Below, piece after piece: positions 9,828 to 18,900 of a DNA stretch of 64,000 bases (its first letter is position 1; each line of letters opens with the position of its first letter). The stretch is from Alkanindiges illinoisensis (lineage in GTDB: Bacteria; Pseudomonadota; Gammaproteobacteria; Pseudomonadales; Moraxellaceae). Under the pieces are notes generated by a model. It searched no databases. It was not told the origin of the DNA and worked only from the letters and a program-made list of their open reading frames with translations. The position numbers were made by a program, and so were the translations under genes. The stretch lies in contig NZ_SNTY01000085.1 of assembly GCF_004377485.1 (NCBI RefSeq), positions 49,266-113,265 on the forward strand, in the 5' to 3' direction.

Positions 9828-12800
9828 ACATGACATTGTTTATTCCAAACATGAAAGCCATGGATGAGTCGATTGATCAAGTTAACGACAAAATGAAATA
9901 TTTTGAGGGGAAGGCAAATAGCTTTTCGGCCGCCCTTGCCAAAGAACTAAGTAATATTTCAAATATCCAGTTTGATGAGATTGGCGATGCACCTTCGCTC
10001 ACTCCAAATAATGGCCTTGATTCCCTGAGTCCAGTGGTTCTCCCGGAGCTTTCTGCGCCCGACATTGCACCCCCTGTGCTTGACCGACAGGATGTGGTTG
10101 CATTATCAACACCCGCGCCGCTTGATATTGCGCCACTAAATCTAACTATTGAGCAGCCCGTATTGCCCAATCTGGATAATACATTTAATCCGGTAAGTTA
10201 CACGCCGATTGATGACATTAATCGGATTCAGGCACCTGAAATAATTGGCGACATCAAAGCTCCAGTAATGGAGTTGCCAGACTTAAAATCCCCACAAGCA
10301 CCCGCTCTTGTCAATAAGCCAACTATTAATCTAGATATCGCTGCACCCGTATTGCCCAATCTGGATAATGCATTTAATCCTGTTGGCTACACAGCCATTA
10401 GTGATATCGCTGGCCTGGAAGCGCCAAGAATTGACACGGAAATTAAGGGAAGTCATCTAGAGTTGCCGGAATTCAAGACGACACAAGCACCTGCACCACT
10501 ACAAAGACCAAATGTTAATCTGGATATTGATATCCCAGTGTTACCTGATCTTCCTAGTCAATTTGCAGAAGTAGCTGAGGATTTTAGCTATGATGCACCA
10601 TCCATTGAATTTGACACTATTCCTGCCCCACTTAATGACGATGTGAATTTTACCAGTAAGTTGCCCACACTGGATATTTCAAATTTGATGGGTGCACTGG
10701 ATTTTACCCTGCCTGACATGCCGGACGTGCCAGTTGGTTTTGATATTGCGATGCCAGCTGTGCCAGATATTAATACAGGATCTGCGCCTTTAGCTCCGGC
10801 CATTGATACAACCATTAATCTGCCCAGCGCACCTGAACTCAACCTACCTGAAATGGAGGCACTTGAGGCAATTGAGTTACCCTCTTTTGAGTTTGAGGGA
10901 GTGCCTGAGTTTGATGAGGAAGCACCTGTCTTTGAGATTGATGCATCTGTATTTAGTGATATTGACCAGGCGCTGACTGATGCGGTTGAGGTACTATCCA
11001 AAGACTACTTTGAGCACAATAAAGATTCAGTCATTAGTCCGTTGATGACTGAGATTAAAAATTGGCTTGAAGGTGGTCACCCGGGAACAGGATTGCCTGC
11101 ATCTGTGGAATCCGCATTATTCAACCGGGCTGTTGACCGCGAAAGCCAGCAAACCAGACGTGCAGTAAGTGAAGCTGTTAATGAGTGGGCAGCACGTGGT
11201 TTCTCTATGCCGCAGGGAATGTTGCAAAAGCAGATTAGCGCTATCCGTGATGACGCCAGATTAAAATCGGCTGACTTAAACCGTGAAATTATGGTGCAGT
11301 CGTTTGACAAGCAGCTTGAACATATTCGCTTCTTAACCACCCAAGGTATGGCGCTGGAAAAAATGCGTATTGATTTGTGGACTGCCTACACAGCCAACAT
11401 GATGCAAGTGGTGCAGCTTCAAGTAGAAAGCAAGATAAATATGTTAAATGCACAAATCAGTTTATTCAATGCTCAAGCCAGTGCATTTGAAACACTGGTG
11501 ACGATATATAAAACCAAAATCGAAGGAGCAATTGCCAAAATTACAGCGTATAAAGCGCAGGTTGATGCACAAATGGCAATTGGGCAAATCAACCAGCAAA
11601 AAATAGAGATATTCAAAGGCAAAATCGAAGTGGTATTGGCCAATGTGGACGTTTACAAAGCTTTGATCCAGGGTGAAAGCGCTCGGTCTGATGCGATTAG
11701 GAATCAGATTGATGTTTATAAAACTGAAGTATCTGCATATGCCGAGGAGATGTCCGCCCAAAAGGCCAGAATTGATATTTTTAATGCTCAGGTCAATGCA
11801 GAAACTGCCAGAGTGGGCATGTTTGAATCAATATCAAGAAACTATGCCACAACTATCCAGGGAATTGGTGTGCAAGCTGATGTCAAGAATAAGCAGCAGG
11901 GGCTAATTATGGAGGAGGCGCGGCTAAAATTACAGGAATTTAGCGCACTCATGGATCTTGAAAAGTCGGAAATATCAACCCGACTGGCGATTGCCCAGAA
12001 CAATACCAATAATTTTGTCAGGCAGGTCGAGTGGGTTAAGGCGGTTAGCGATCAAAAGTCAAGGAAGGCCGATCTTGAAATGAAGTCACTGGATGCCAAG
12101 CAGCGTACAGTCATTGCCAATGCTGATTTACGCGGCAAGTACGCGGATATCAATTCTAGAATTATTCTTGCCAATGCAGACATGCAGGGCAAGTACATGG
12201 ATATTAAGTCGCGTTCTGCAATGGCCAAGCTTGATAGTGAAATGAAGTACGTCGATATCCAGTCACGTATTGATCTGAGTAACGCTGAAATTGAGGCGAA
12301 ATATGCAGGCATGGATGTACAGGTCAAGACAGCCAAGCTGGATGCAGACAGTAAAGCACTGGATGCACAAATCAGGGTGGCTACGGCTAATGCTGATTTA
12401 CAATCTCGTCACTTGGATAATCTGACTAAAGTTGGGATTGCCAATGCCGATGCAAACATCAAAGTCAGTATGGCCAACGCAGAAATGCAGGGTAAATATG
12501 CAGATATCAATTCCAGAATGGTGATTTCAGGGGCAGAGTTGCAGGGCAGGTTTGCCGAGATTCAATCAAGAGTAGCAATGGCCAAGCTTGATAGTGAAAT
12601 GAAGTACGTCGATATCCAGTCACGTATTGATCTGAGTAACGCCGAGATTGCAGCCAAGTATGCCGATATGGATATCAAGGCTAAAACTGCCAAGCTGGAT
12701 GCTGATGGCAAGGTATTGGAGGCCAATGTACGCATTGCAACTGCCAATGCTGATGTGCAGGCACGCCATCTGGACAATATCACCAAGGTAGGCATTGCTA

Positions 12801-13438
12801 ATGCCGATGCAGCAGTGAAGGTTGGGGTTGCCAATACTGAGTTGCAGGGCAAATACGCTGATATTAATGCAAAAATGGCAATGGCTAATATGGACGCACA
12901 AAGCCGGTTTGCTGACACCCAATTACGTGCTGCCACAGCACAACTTGATGCTGATGTTAAATATGCCGATATGGTTAGTCGCGCCAATATTAGTAACGTA
13001 GAGGTATCGGCACGGGTGGCAGAAGCCAATTCACGGATTAGTATTGCCCATACTGATGTGCAGGCTCGTTTTGCTGACATGAAAGCACGTACGAATATTG
13101 CTCAGGCTGATACACAGGCCCGGTATGCCGATATGACGACTCGTACCGCTATTGCCAATGCAGATATGCAGGCACGTCATAGCGAGGCTAACGCACGTAT
13201 TAATATTGCCAATGCCGAGATGGCGCTTAAGCAGTGGGATATCAAGTCACAGCGTTCATTCCAGAAAACCCAGTTGGCTATTGAAGCAGCCAAGGCCATG
13301 GGGCAGTATACGGCACAGCTTGCCGCAGGTGCTATGTCTGCTATGCATGTATCAGCCAGCATTAGTAGTAGTGCCTCACAATCACAAAGCTTAAGCAGCA
13401 GCTCATCCGAAAGCGAAAGCCATAACTATAATTACTAA
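9824..13438 (+). CDS. 1204-aa phage virion protein with Pro-rich head and very long periodic helix
   Basis: Residues 50-360 are Pro/Asp-rich and extended, with a 63-residue unit repeated (PVLPNLDN). Residues about 560-666 form a heptad-based helix in blocks of 14 and 21 residues beginning with Y/F-K/N. Residues 748-1147 are 21 units of exactly 18 residues (N-A-D-x-Q-x-K-Y-A-D-I-x-S-R-x-x-I-A) interrupted twice by an 11-residue unit. The last 40 residues are Ser-rich. Such a rod could be a tail-length or DNA-ejection component, but this is inference. The ATG overlaps the previous stop (ATGA). An in-frame ATG two codons later is an alternative start. Confidence 0.65.
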   Translation: MNMTLFIPNMKAMDESIDQVNDKMKYFEGKANSFSAALAKELSNISNIQFDEIGDAPSLTPNNGLDSLSPVVLPELSAPDIAPPVLDRQDVVALSTPAPLDIAPLNLTIEQPVLPNLDNTFNPVSYTPIDDINRIQAPEIIGDIKAPVMELPDLKSPQAPALVNKPTINLDIAAPVLPNLDNAFNPVGYTAISDIAGLEAPRIDTEIKGSHLELPEFKTTQAPAPLQRPNVNLDIDIPVLPDLPSQFAEVAEDFSYDAPSIEFDTIPAPLNDDVNFTSKLPTLDISNLMGALDFTLPDMPDVPVGFDIAMPAVPDINTGSAPLAPAIDTTINLPSAPELNLPEMEALEAIELPSFEFEGVPEFDEEAPVFEIDASVFSDIDQALTDAVEVLSKDYFEHNKDSVISPLMTEIKNWLEGGHPGTGLPASVESALFNRAVDRESQQTRRAVSEAVNEWAARGFSMPQGMLQKQISAIRDDARLKSADLNREIMVQSFDKQLEHIRFLTTQGMALEKMRIDLWTAYTANMMQVVQLQVESKINMLNAQISLFNAQASAFETLVTIYKTKIEGAIAKITAYKAQVDAQMAIGQINQQKIEIFKGKIEVVLANVDVYKALIQGESARSDAIRNQIDVYKTEVSAYAEEMSAQKARIDIFNAQVNAETARVGMFESISRNYATTIQGIGVQADVKNKQQGLIMEEARLKLQEFSALMDLEKSEISTRLAIAQNNTNNFVRQVEWVKAVSDQKSRKADLEMKSLDAKQRTVIANADLRGKYADINSRIILANADMQGKYMDIKSRSAMAKLDSEMKYVDIQSRIDLSNAEIEAKYAGMDVQVKTAKLDADSKALDAQIRVATANADLQSRHLDNLTKVGIANADANIKVSMANAEMQGKYADINSRMVISGAELQGRFAEIQSRVAMAKLDSEMKYVDIQSRIDLSNAEIAAKYADMDIKAKTAKLDADGKVLEANVRIATANADVQARHLDNITKVGIANADAAVKVGVANTELQGKYADINAKMAMANMDAQSRFADTQLRAATAQLDADVKYADMVSRANISNVEVSARVAEANSRISIAHTDVQARFADMKARTNIAQADTQARYADMTTRTAIANADMQARHSEANARINIANAEMALKQWDIKSQRSFQKTQLAIEAAKAMGQYTAQLAAGAMSAMHVSASISSSASQSQSLSSSSSESESHNYNY
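10157..10560 (+). repeat. 189-bp tandem repeat in the Pro-rich region
   Basis: The 35-base block starting CCCGTATTGCCCAATCTGGA at 10157 recurs with one mismatch at 10346, exactly 189 bp later. A third diverged copy begins at 10535, again 189 bp on. The unit equals 63 codons, so the protein frame is kept. The near-identity of the first two copies points to recent duplication or gene conversion. Confidence 0.8.
12065..13264 (+). repeat. 54-bp (18-codon) repeat array with a 357-bp super-repeat
   Basis: Twenty-one consecutive 18-codon units plus two 11-codon units were laid out by hand with no phase slip. Six 18-mers plus one 11-mer form a 119-residue (357-bp) super-repeat. Its first copy starts at 12119 and its second at 12476. 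Within it, 68 bases at 12218-12285 are identical to 12575-12642. That identity is much higher than between neighbouring 54-bp units, so the larger block was duplicated recently or is kept uniform by recombination. Confidence 0.85.
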
Positions 13439-13472
13439 CCCCTGTAAGGCTGGTCACGGATCAGCCTTCTGC
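13439..13472 (+). repeat. Recurrent intergenic hairpin element, copy 1
   Basis: This 34-nt element starts directly after the stop codon of the 1204-residue gene and matches 30932-30965 at 31 of 34 positions. It begins CCCCTGTA and contains the perfect inverted repeat AAGGCTG / CAGCCTT (13446-13452 and 13462-13468) around a 9-base loop. It ends CTTCTGC. No T-tract follows, so it is not a classical terminator. It may be an mRNA-processing, stability or protein-binding site of the phage late transcript. Confidence 0.7.
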
Positions 13473-13513
13473 GCAAGCATACGGCATTGTAATTATCAAC
13501 AGAGTCGTATGCC

Positions 13514-15532
13514 ATGCGTGGATTTCAGCCTAAAAACAAGCGCAATCAGGAAGCGGAGCAACCACAACCCGGGCTGGGTATGATCCGTGGTAAAGGTACG
13601 GGTACTTCCGATAGTATTAAAGCGCAGGTACCAACAGGCAGCTATATTATGCCTGCCGATTCCACGGAACAGATTGGTGGTGAGAATCTGGCAGGCCTCG
13701 GATTTAAGCCACGTAATGTGCCGGTCAATGTCAGTAATGGTGAGTTTGGCCTATCGCCTGAGCAGGTACATGCGGTAGGTGTGCAGGCACTGGATCAAAT
13801 GAAAGATGCCACGCACACGCCAGTTGCTAAAGGGTTCAGCCCACAACGGGAAGATGCGTTATTTTTTGCTGATGGTGGGTTGGTTGATCCGAATGACCCA
13901 AGATATAAGCAACAAATGACGTTGCGAAATAATCAGCAAATGACGTTGCGAAATAATCAGCAAATGGCGTTGCGAAATAATCAGCAAATGGCGACACGAC
14001 AAGCACTCGCAACAACCAACCCTGTCCAGCCAAATACCATGCGAACTGTGACACCACTTCCCAATCCGCCAACCCCCAGCTTACCGCCACCTCAGGCGCA
14101 AGTAGCGGCACAAACTGCAACCCAAGGTTCAAATGCGGCCACAGCAAGTGGTGGATTTGGAACCAGAACACTAGGACGCATTGCAAGTGGTGCAAAAGGC
14201 CTAGGCGCCTTTCATTTAGCAGCATCCGGACTGGGTGGGGCGATTGCAGGCTTTGATACCCCAACTTCACAATATGCTGAGCGTATGGGGCTAGATCCCA
14301 ATAAAGACTATGGCACAGCGGCAGAGCTTGGAATCCGGGCTGCAGGCGTGATGTCAGATGTGGGCAATGCAGCATCTTTTGGCATATTGGGACGCAGGTT
14401 CCCTGATAAACAGCGCATTGAAGCCCAGAATGAAGGCTTGGCACAGCAACAACGCTATGCTGCATGGAACGCCGCCAAAACCAATGCAGGTGGATCAGAT
14501 AAAACCACTTCAAATCCTTTTGATCAGCCAGCTACAGGGCAGCCAGCAACCCAGTCCGTTCAAGCGCCTACTGGTACACCACAGGCGCGCGACAATAATG
14601 TCACGAAAGTGGGTAATAGCTATTCTGGCAATAATATTAGCAATGGCTTTACGGTGAATGGCCAGGTATTTGATCCTGCTAAGGGTAGTTTAAATCCACA
14701 AGCCAACAGTCCGCAAAATCAGCAGGCCGTAAAAAACCTGTTGGACAGAACGCCAGAATTTGGTGGCGGGTTTAGCACTGAATCTTATCAGCAATCCCTG
14801 CGGAATGCCGCAGCGCAGGCCAGTCAAATTAATGCAGCCCAGCAACTACAGGCGCGACAGTACGATGAGCGCCAGCGCATTGAAAACGACCTGCGTATGG
14901 CGCAGGCCAAGGCGGGATTTTACTCACAAGGCAGAGGACCTACAAAAGCTGAACGTGATGAAATTGCTGGGCTTCGCGGGCAACTCGCTGGTGTGGCTGC
15001 TCAGGGTTACGATCAGTTCAAGAACGAGGCCAACAACAACGCGGCATTGCAGCGTCAACAATCGCAGGATCAGGCAGCACTGGAAAGAGTTAATGCACAG
15101 GAGCAAGGCGCCAATTATCGTAACGATACCAGCAACATGACCGAACGCGAGAAATTCTTGGCGAATAATGATCTGGAAAACCGCAAGTTTGCCAGTGATG
15201 AGCAAGCGCGGGCGGGGCAGGTTGCGCAGCAACAGCGAATGGCTAGGTTGTATCAGCAATATGACGCTGCAAAAACCCCTGAGGAAAAGAGCGCCGCCCT
15301 CAAAGAGTTGCAGGCCATAACCGGACAAGGCAGTTCCAAGGATCGCTACATGACGGTGGCAGGTGGCCAAACTGCTGACATCAATGGCGTTACCAGAAAT
15401 CCGGATATATTGTTTGATACACAGACTGGCCAGCCGGTACAAATGCAGCAGCAGGGCTTGCCTGTAGGAACCGTTTCAACAGTAGGGAATAAGAAGGCTA
15501 TTTGGGATGGGTCAAAGTGGATTCCACAATAA
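13514..15532 (+). CDS. Phage internal-virion-like protein, 672 aa, low complexity
   Basis: The protein is Gln/Asn/Ala-rich and mostly hydrophilic. An N-terminal section (residues about 30-110) contains V-P-x-x-V-S-N-G-E-F-x-L-S-P-E-x-V. I associate this pattern with phage proteins encoded beside giant ejected proteins. Residues 133-161 are four near-perfect 8-residue repeats (N-N-Q-Q-M-T-L-R). A Gly/Ala-rich, weakly hydrophobic stretch lies near residues 215-250, and a long helical Gln/Ala/Arg-rich region fills the second half. Directly upstream of the polyvalent gene, it may be co-packaged or co-ejected (inference). The start follows AGAGTCGT, a weak ribosome binding site. Confidence 0.6.
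   Translation: MRGFQPKNKRNQEAEQPQPGLGMIRGKGTGTSDSIKAQVPTGSYIMPADSTEQIGGENLAGLGFKPRNVPVNVSNGEFGLSPEQVHAVGVQALDQMKDATHTPVAKGFSPQREDALFFADGGLVDPNDPRYKQQMTLRNNQQMTLRNNQQMALRNNQQMATRQALATTNPVQPNTMRTVTPLPNPPTPSLPPPQAQVAAQTATQGSNAATASGGFGTRTLGRIASGAKGLGAFHLAASGLGGAIAGFDTPTSQYAERMGLDPNKDYGTAAELGIRAAGVMSDVGNAASFGILGRRFPDKQRIEAQNEGLAQQQRYAAWNAAKTNAGGSDKTTSNPFDQPATGQPATQSVQAPTGTPQARDNNVTKVGNSYSGNNISNGFTVNGQVFDPAKGSLNPQANSPQNQQAVKNLLDRTPEFGGGFSTESYQQSLRNAAAQASQINAAQQLQARQYDERQRIENDLRMAQAKAGFYSQGRGPTKAERDEIAGLRGQLAGVAAQGYDQFKNEANNNAALQRQQSQDQAALERVNAQEQGANYRNDTSNMTEREKFLANNDLENRKFASDEQARAGQVAQQQRMARLYQQYDAAKTPEEKSAALKELQAITGQGSSKDRYMTVAGGQTADINGVTRNPDILFDTQTGQPVQMQQQGLPVGTVSTVGNKKAIWDGSKWIPQ
13910..13996 (+). 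repeat. 24-bp tandem repeat, 3.6 copies, in frame
   Basis: Units of 24 bases begin at 13910, 13934, 13958 and, in part, 13982, each with the core CAGCAAATGACGTTGCG. They differ by one or two bases and encode an 8-residue repeat, so copy-number change would keep the reading frame. Confidence 0.85.
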
Positions 15533-15554
15533 CCAGATACCTATTATGTGGATT

Positions 15555-15586
15555 GATTATAGCTACCACTCAAAGTGGCTATAATC
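15555..15586. terminator. Bidirectional terminator between convergent genes
   Basis: GATTATAGC at 15555 pairs with GCTATAATC ending at 15586, with an inner CACT/AGTG stem. A run of T (15591-15595) follows closely on the + strand. It lies between the end of the 672-residue virion gene and the oppositely oriented small gene, and overlaps the latter's stop codon. It would separate the virion genes from the polyvalent gene unless it is leaky or antiterminated. Confidence 0.6.
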
Positions 15587-15905
15587 CCCATTTTTCCCAT
15601 GCTTTATTTGAAATCAAACCGTGATCAAGAATTTTAATGGAGCTGGTCTTTTTCATTTCTTCCAAATTTTTTCTATATAAACTCATATATTTAAAATATT
15701 CAAGCACCTGCCTATCACCATCAATATAATCTATGTAGTAATCACCGTGTCCTTTAATTGTTAAATGAGGGTGAGTGATTCTCTGTAAGTGATTTCTAAC
15801 TAAATGGAAATCGCGTGGTGTATTTCTACGGTCAAACCAGAAAATAATATAAAACGCTGTGGCTGTCAGGCTAATTAGCCCCAGATTATATAAAAGTTCA
15901 TGCAT
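15579..15905 (-). CDS. Small membrane-anchored protein on the opposite strand (probable phage moron)
   Basis: The protein has 108 residues. One hydrophobic segment lies near residues 5-23 (LGLISLTATAFYIIFWF), followed by a charged cytoplasmic-type domain rich in His, Tyr and Lys. AGAGGT lies 6 bases before the ATG, supporting a real gene. It is the only minus-strand gene inside the late operon, and its bases are more AT-rich than its neighbours. A lone, independently transcribed, membrane-anchored protein in a prophage is the usual profile of a lysogenic-conversion or superinfection-exclusion gene. That role is inference and no family is recognised. Confidence 0.6.
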   Translation of the reverse strand: MHELLYNLGLISLTATAFYIIFWFDRRNTPRDFHLVRNHLQRITHPHLTIKGHGDYYIDYIDGDRQVLEYFKYMSLYRKNLEEMKKTSSIKILDHGLISNKAWEKWGL

Positions 15906-15918
15906 GTCAGACCTCTAT

Positions 15919-15930
15919 CCCCTGTAGGGT
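15919..15930 (+). repeat. Partial copy of the recurrent element
   Basis: CCCCTGTAGGGT repeats the first 11 bases of the element at 30932 (CCCCTGTAGGG), but the following hairpin is replaced by a shorter GGT/ACC inverted repeat. It sits between the divergent starts of the small minus-strand gene and the polyvalent gene. Confidence 0.45.
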
Positions 15931-15984
15931 TAGACCTCCATGTGTTGGTAATAGCAATATATGACATATCTTTAGGAGTATGTC

Positions 15985-18900
15985 ATGTCTGATTCTAAAA
16001 TTGACTGGAGCAAGGGCACTTTAACTCAACCAGCAAACCCCGAAAATAATAATGAAGCCATTGATTGGAATAACGGCACTTTAACCCATCCTGATGAGAT
16101 CCCAGTAAAAAAGAATAAGGGTATAGTTGGTCATCTTCAAGATACTGCCGCTTCCCTTGCTTCGGGTCTGGCATCAGTGCCAGATATGGCTGTTGGCGTT
16201 GCCGATATGTACACCGAAGGGCGTGCAGGCAAGGCAATAGATGATACTGGCGTTTATAAAATGGGTGAAGCCAGTAAATACTGGCAGGACAAAAAAACCG
16301 ATATTGCCAAAGAACAGGATATAACCCGCCAAAGCACCGAGGGGATCTGGAACAAAACCAAATATGTTTTGGAAAACCCCTCACAAATTACCAATGCAGT
16401 AGTGGAGTCAGCACCTTCAATTCTGGCAGGTGGGGTTGCCGGGCGCATATCCAAAATTGCCAATCCGTTGGTGGCTGGTGCAGTTGGCGAAGGGATAGTG
16501 GGCGCCGGTGCACAGGCCGAAAATATCCGGCAACAAACCAATGACGGCTTGCTGGATAATGGCCAGCAAGCCGCTGCTGCGGGAACTGGCGCTTTAACGT
16601 CCCTGTTTAGCATGGCTGGCGGTAAGCTGGCGCAAAAAATGGGGATTGGTGATGTTGATACTTTGCTAACCCGAGGTCATGCCACACCAGCACAAGTTGC
16701 AGGTGAAATCGCATCCATGCCTGCAAAGAGTTTACCGCGTAAAGTGATTGAAGGTGCAATCTCAGAAGGCTTTTTGGAAGAATTGCCGCAGTCAGTATCT
16801 GAGCAGATCATTCAAAATCTGGCACTAGATAAGCCATGGCATGAAGGGGTTGAAGATGCTGCCGTCATGGGAACACTGGCAGGCATGGCAATGGGTGGCG
16901 GTATCGCACCTTTCCATGGCAACCCACCCACCAGCCCATCTGGACAGGACAATAGTCTGCCACCTGAAAACCCTAATAATCCATTAGCACCATTACCAGC
17001 ACCAGCAGGAAATGATCTTGGCAGCACCCCCATGGAAGGTGAATATATTCCCAGGCCCAATAGCCAAGATCCAGCACAGGCGGGGCGCACACCAGAAACG
17101 GTAGACGGAACAGCAACAGAATGGTTTGACCGTGAGCGCCTGCAAAATGCACCAGCCAATACCTCACCTGATTTACTGACTGGTATTGAAAACCAGCCTG
17201 AGGCATTTGATGCACCAGCAAATCCAGCCTTGCCAGCCCCATCAATTGAGCCAGCCAAACCCTCAGAACAATTAGGCCTTGACCCCAATGCAGGTTCACT
17301 ATCCGCTGCTGCTGCTTTGGCCGTAGATAGTGGCGCTTCACCACATATTACTAACCCAGATACAGCAATCAATCAGGTGGATGAGTCGGCACAGGCAGCG
17401 GGTGATCTCACAAAACCACGCACCACTGCTGATGACATCAAGAATGGCTTTAACGCTTTGGCTGGTGGCGCTGTTGATGCCATGGTGGAACGCACCAGTG
17501 ATTTATTGCAAGCGGGGCAAGATGTAACCTTTTACAAGCCTGATTCCATTGCCAGCGCCCTGCAAAATCCCAACTATCATGTACAGCAAAATGAGGACGG
17601 TTCAGCAACAGTGCTAGGCGCACTTGATCCACGCACGAATGAATGGATAGGTCAGGCACCAGCCCAGCCAGATACATCACAACAAATTACCCCAGCGGAT
17701 AATGGTCAGGACATTAATACTTCTCGACAGCGCAGCAATACGAACCGAACTAACGAGCAGGTAATGGATGATGCATTGGCTGCGGTGCAACGAACCAAAG
17801 ATAAATTAAATGATCCTTCTCGCTATCCTGAACTGCATACCGAGCAAGCAATCAATGAGCGCAAGGACTATGAACTGCCCGGTGGCTATGTACGCTCGCT
17901 TGCAGATCAGCTATCTAGTGGTGAGGCAGTTGAGGCGAATAATAGCCGCCGCGCCAATATATTTTTAAATAATCCAAATTTTAATGCTGCCAAGAATGAA
18001 GATGGCGTAGTAGCTGTTCTAGGGATTAAGCATCCTGATACCGGTGAATGGGTAGGTCGGGCACCCGAGCAGACCACCACAAGCAATCCGGCTGCTGCAG
18101 CGCAATCACCAGCAGCACAGGAGCAATCCCCGCAAGCACCAACACTCACCAGCGAATACGCCCCCGGTTCTGTACCGCATGCGCGTGATATTGCCACACA
18201 AGCATTAGAGCAATACAGCGGCGATACCACAGGTTTAACTGACAAAGGCCAGTCATTAACCAGCCATAGCCCTGCTGCTGATCTTATTTACTACAAAAAT
18301 TCCCCATCCTTTAGCAATGTAGAAGTGCAGGATGCTGGTGATAAGGCAGTCGTGCAACTAACCAATGCCAAAACCGGTGCAGTTGAAACCCGTGACTATC
18401 CGCAAAGTCTGGTTGGCTTTAATCAGTTTTTAGATGGCGGTCAGGCTGAAACTACCCCCGCACAGGCAAGCAGTGCAACTACTGCACAGCCAACAGAAAG
18501 CAATCAGGTTGAGCAGCTAGAACAGCAGCTTGCTGATACTAAAAACGTGGCGCAAAAGGCACAGCTACGCAAACAGATTAATGAATTAAAGGTACAGCAG
18601 GGTGAGCAGGCTGCACCGGTACTTGGTGCTGATGGCAATAATAAATGGTTTGGAAGCCAGCAAAAGGCACAAGGCTTTATTGATAAAAATAAACTTGATG
18701 ATACTCACCAGGTTGTACAGACTGAAAAGAACCGTTTTGAGATTCAGCCTAAACAGCCTGCTACGCAGAACGTACAAGATGCGCCGCAGAGTGTAGAGCC
18801 AGCAGTACAACAGCAAAATGCAGAAGTACCAAACCCGTATAAAGAGAATCAATTACGGGCCAATGTGCGAAACATTAACACCCAGGTAAGCAGCAATGCG

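Noticed and set aside
12562..13080. Long minus-strand frames under the 18-residue repeats
   Set aside because: They are the antisense of a strongly periodic coding sequence and repeat with the same 54-bp period. No start signal is present.
13910..13996. Short regular repeats considered as a CRISPR array
   Set aside because: Units are directly adjacent without spacers, in frame, and inside a coding region.
16812..17372. Long minus-strand frames within the polyvalent gene
   Set aside because: They have no ribosome binding sites, and the + strand is one uninterrupted frame with recognisable domains.
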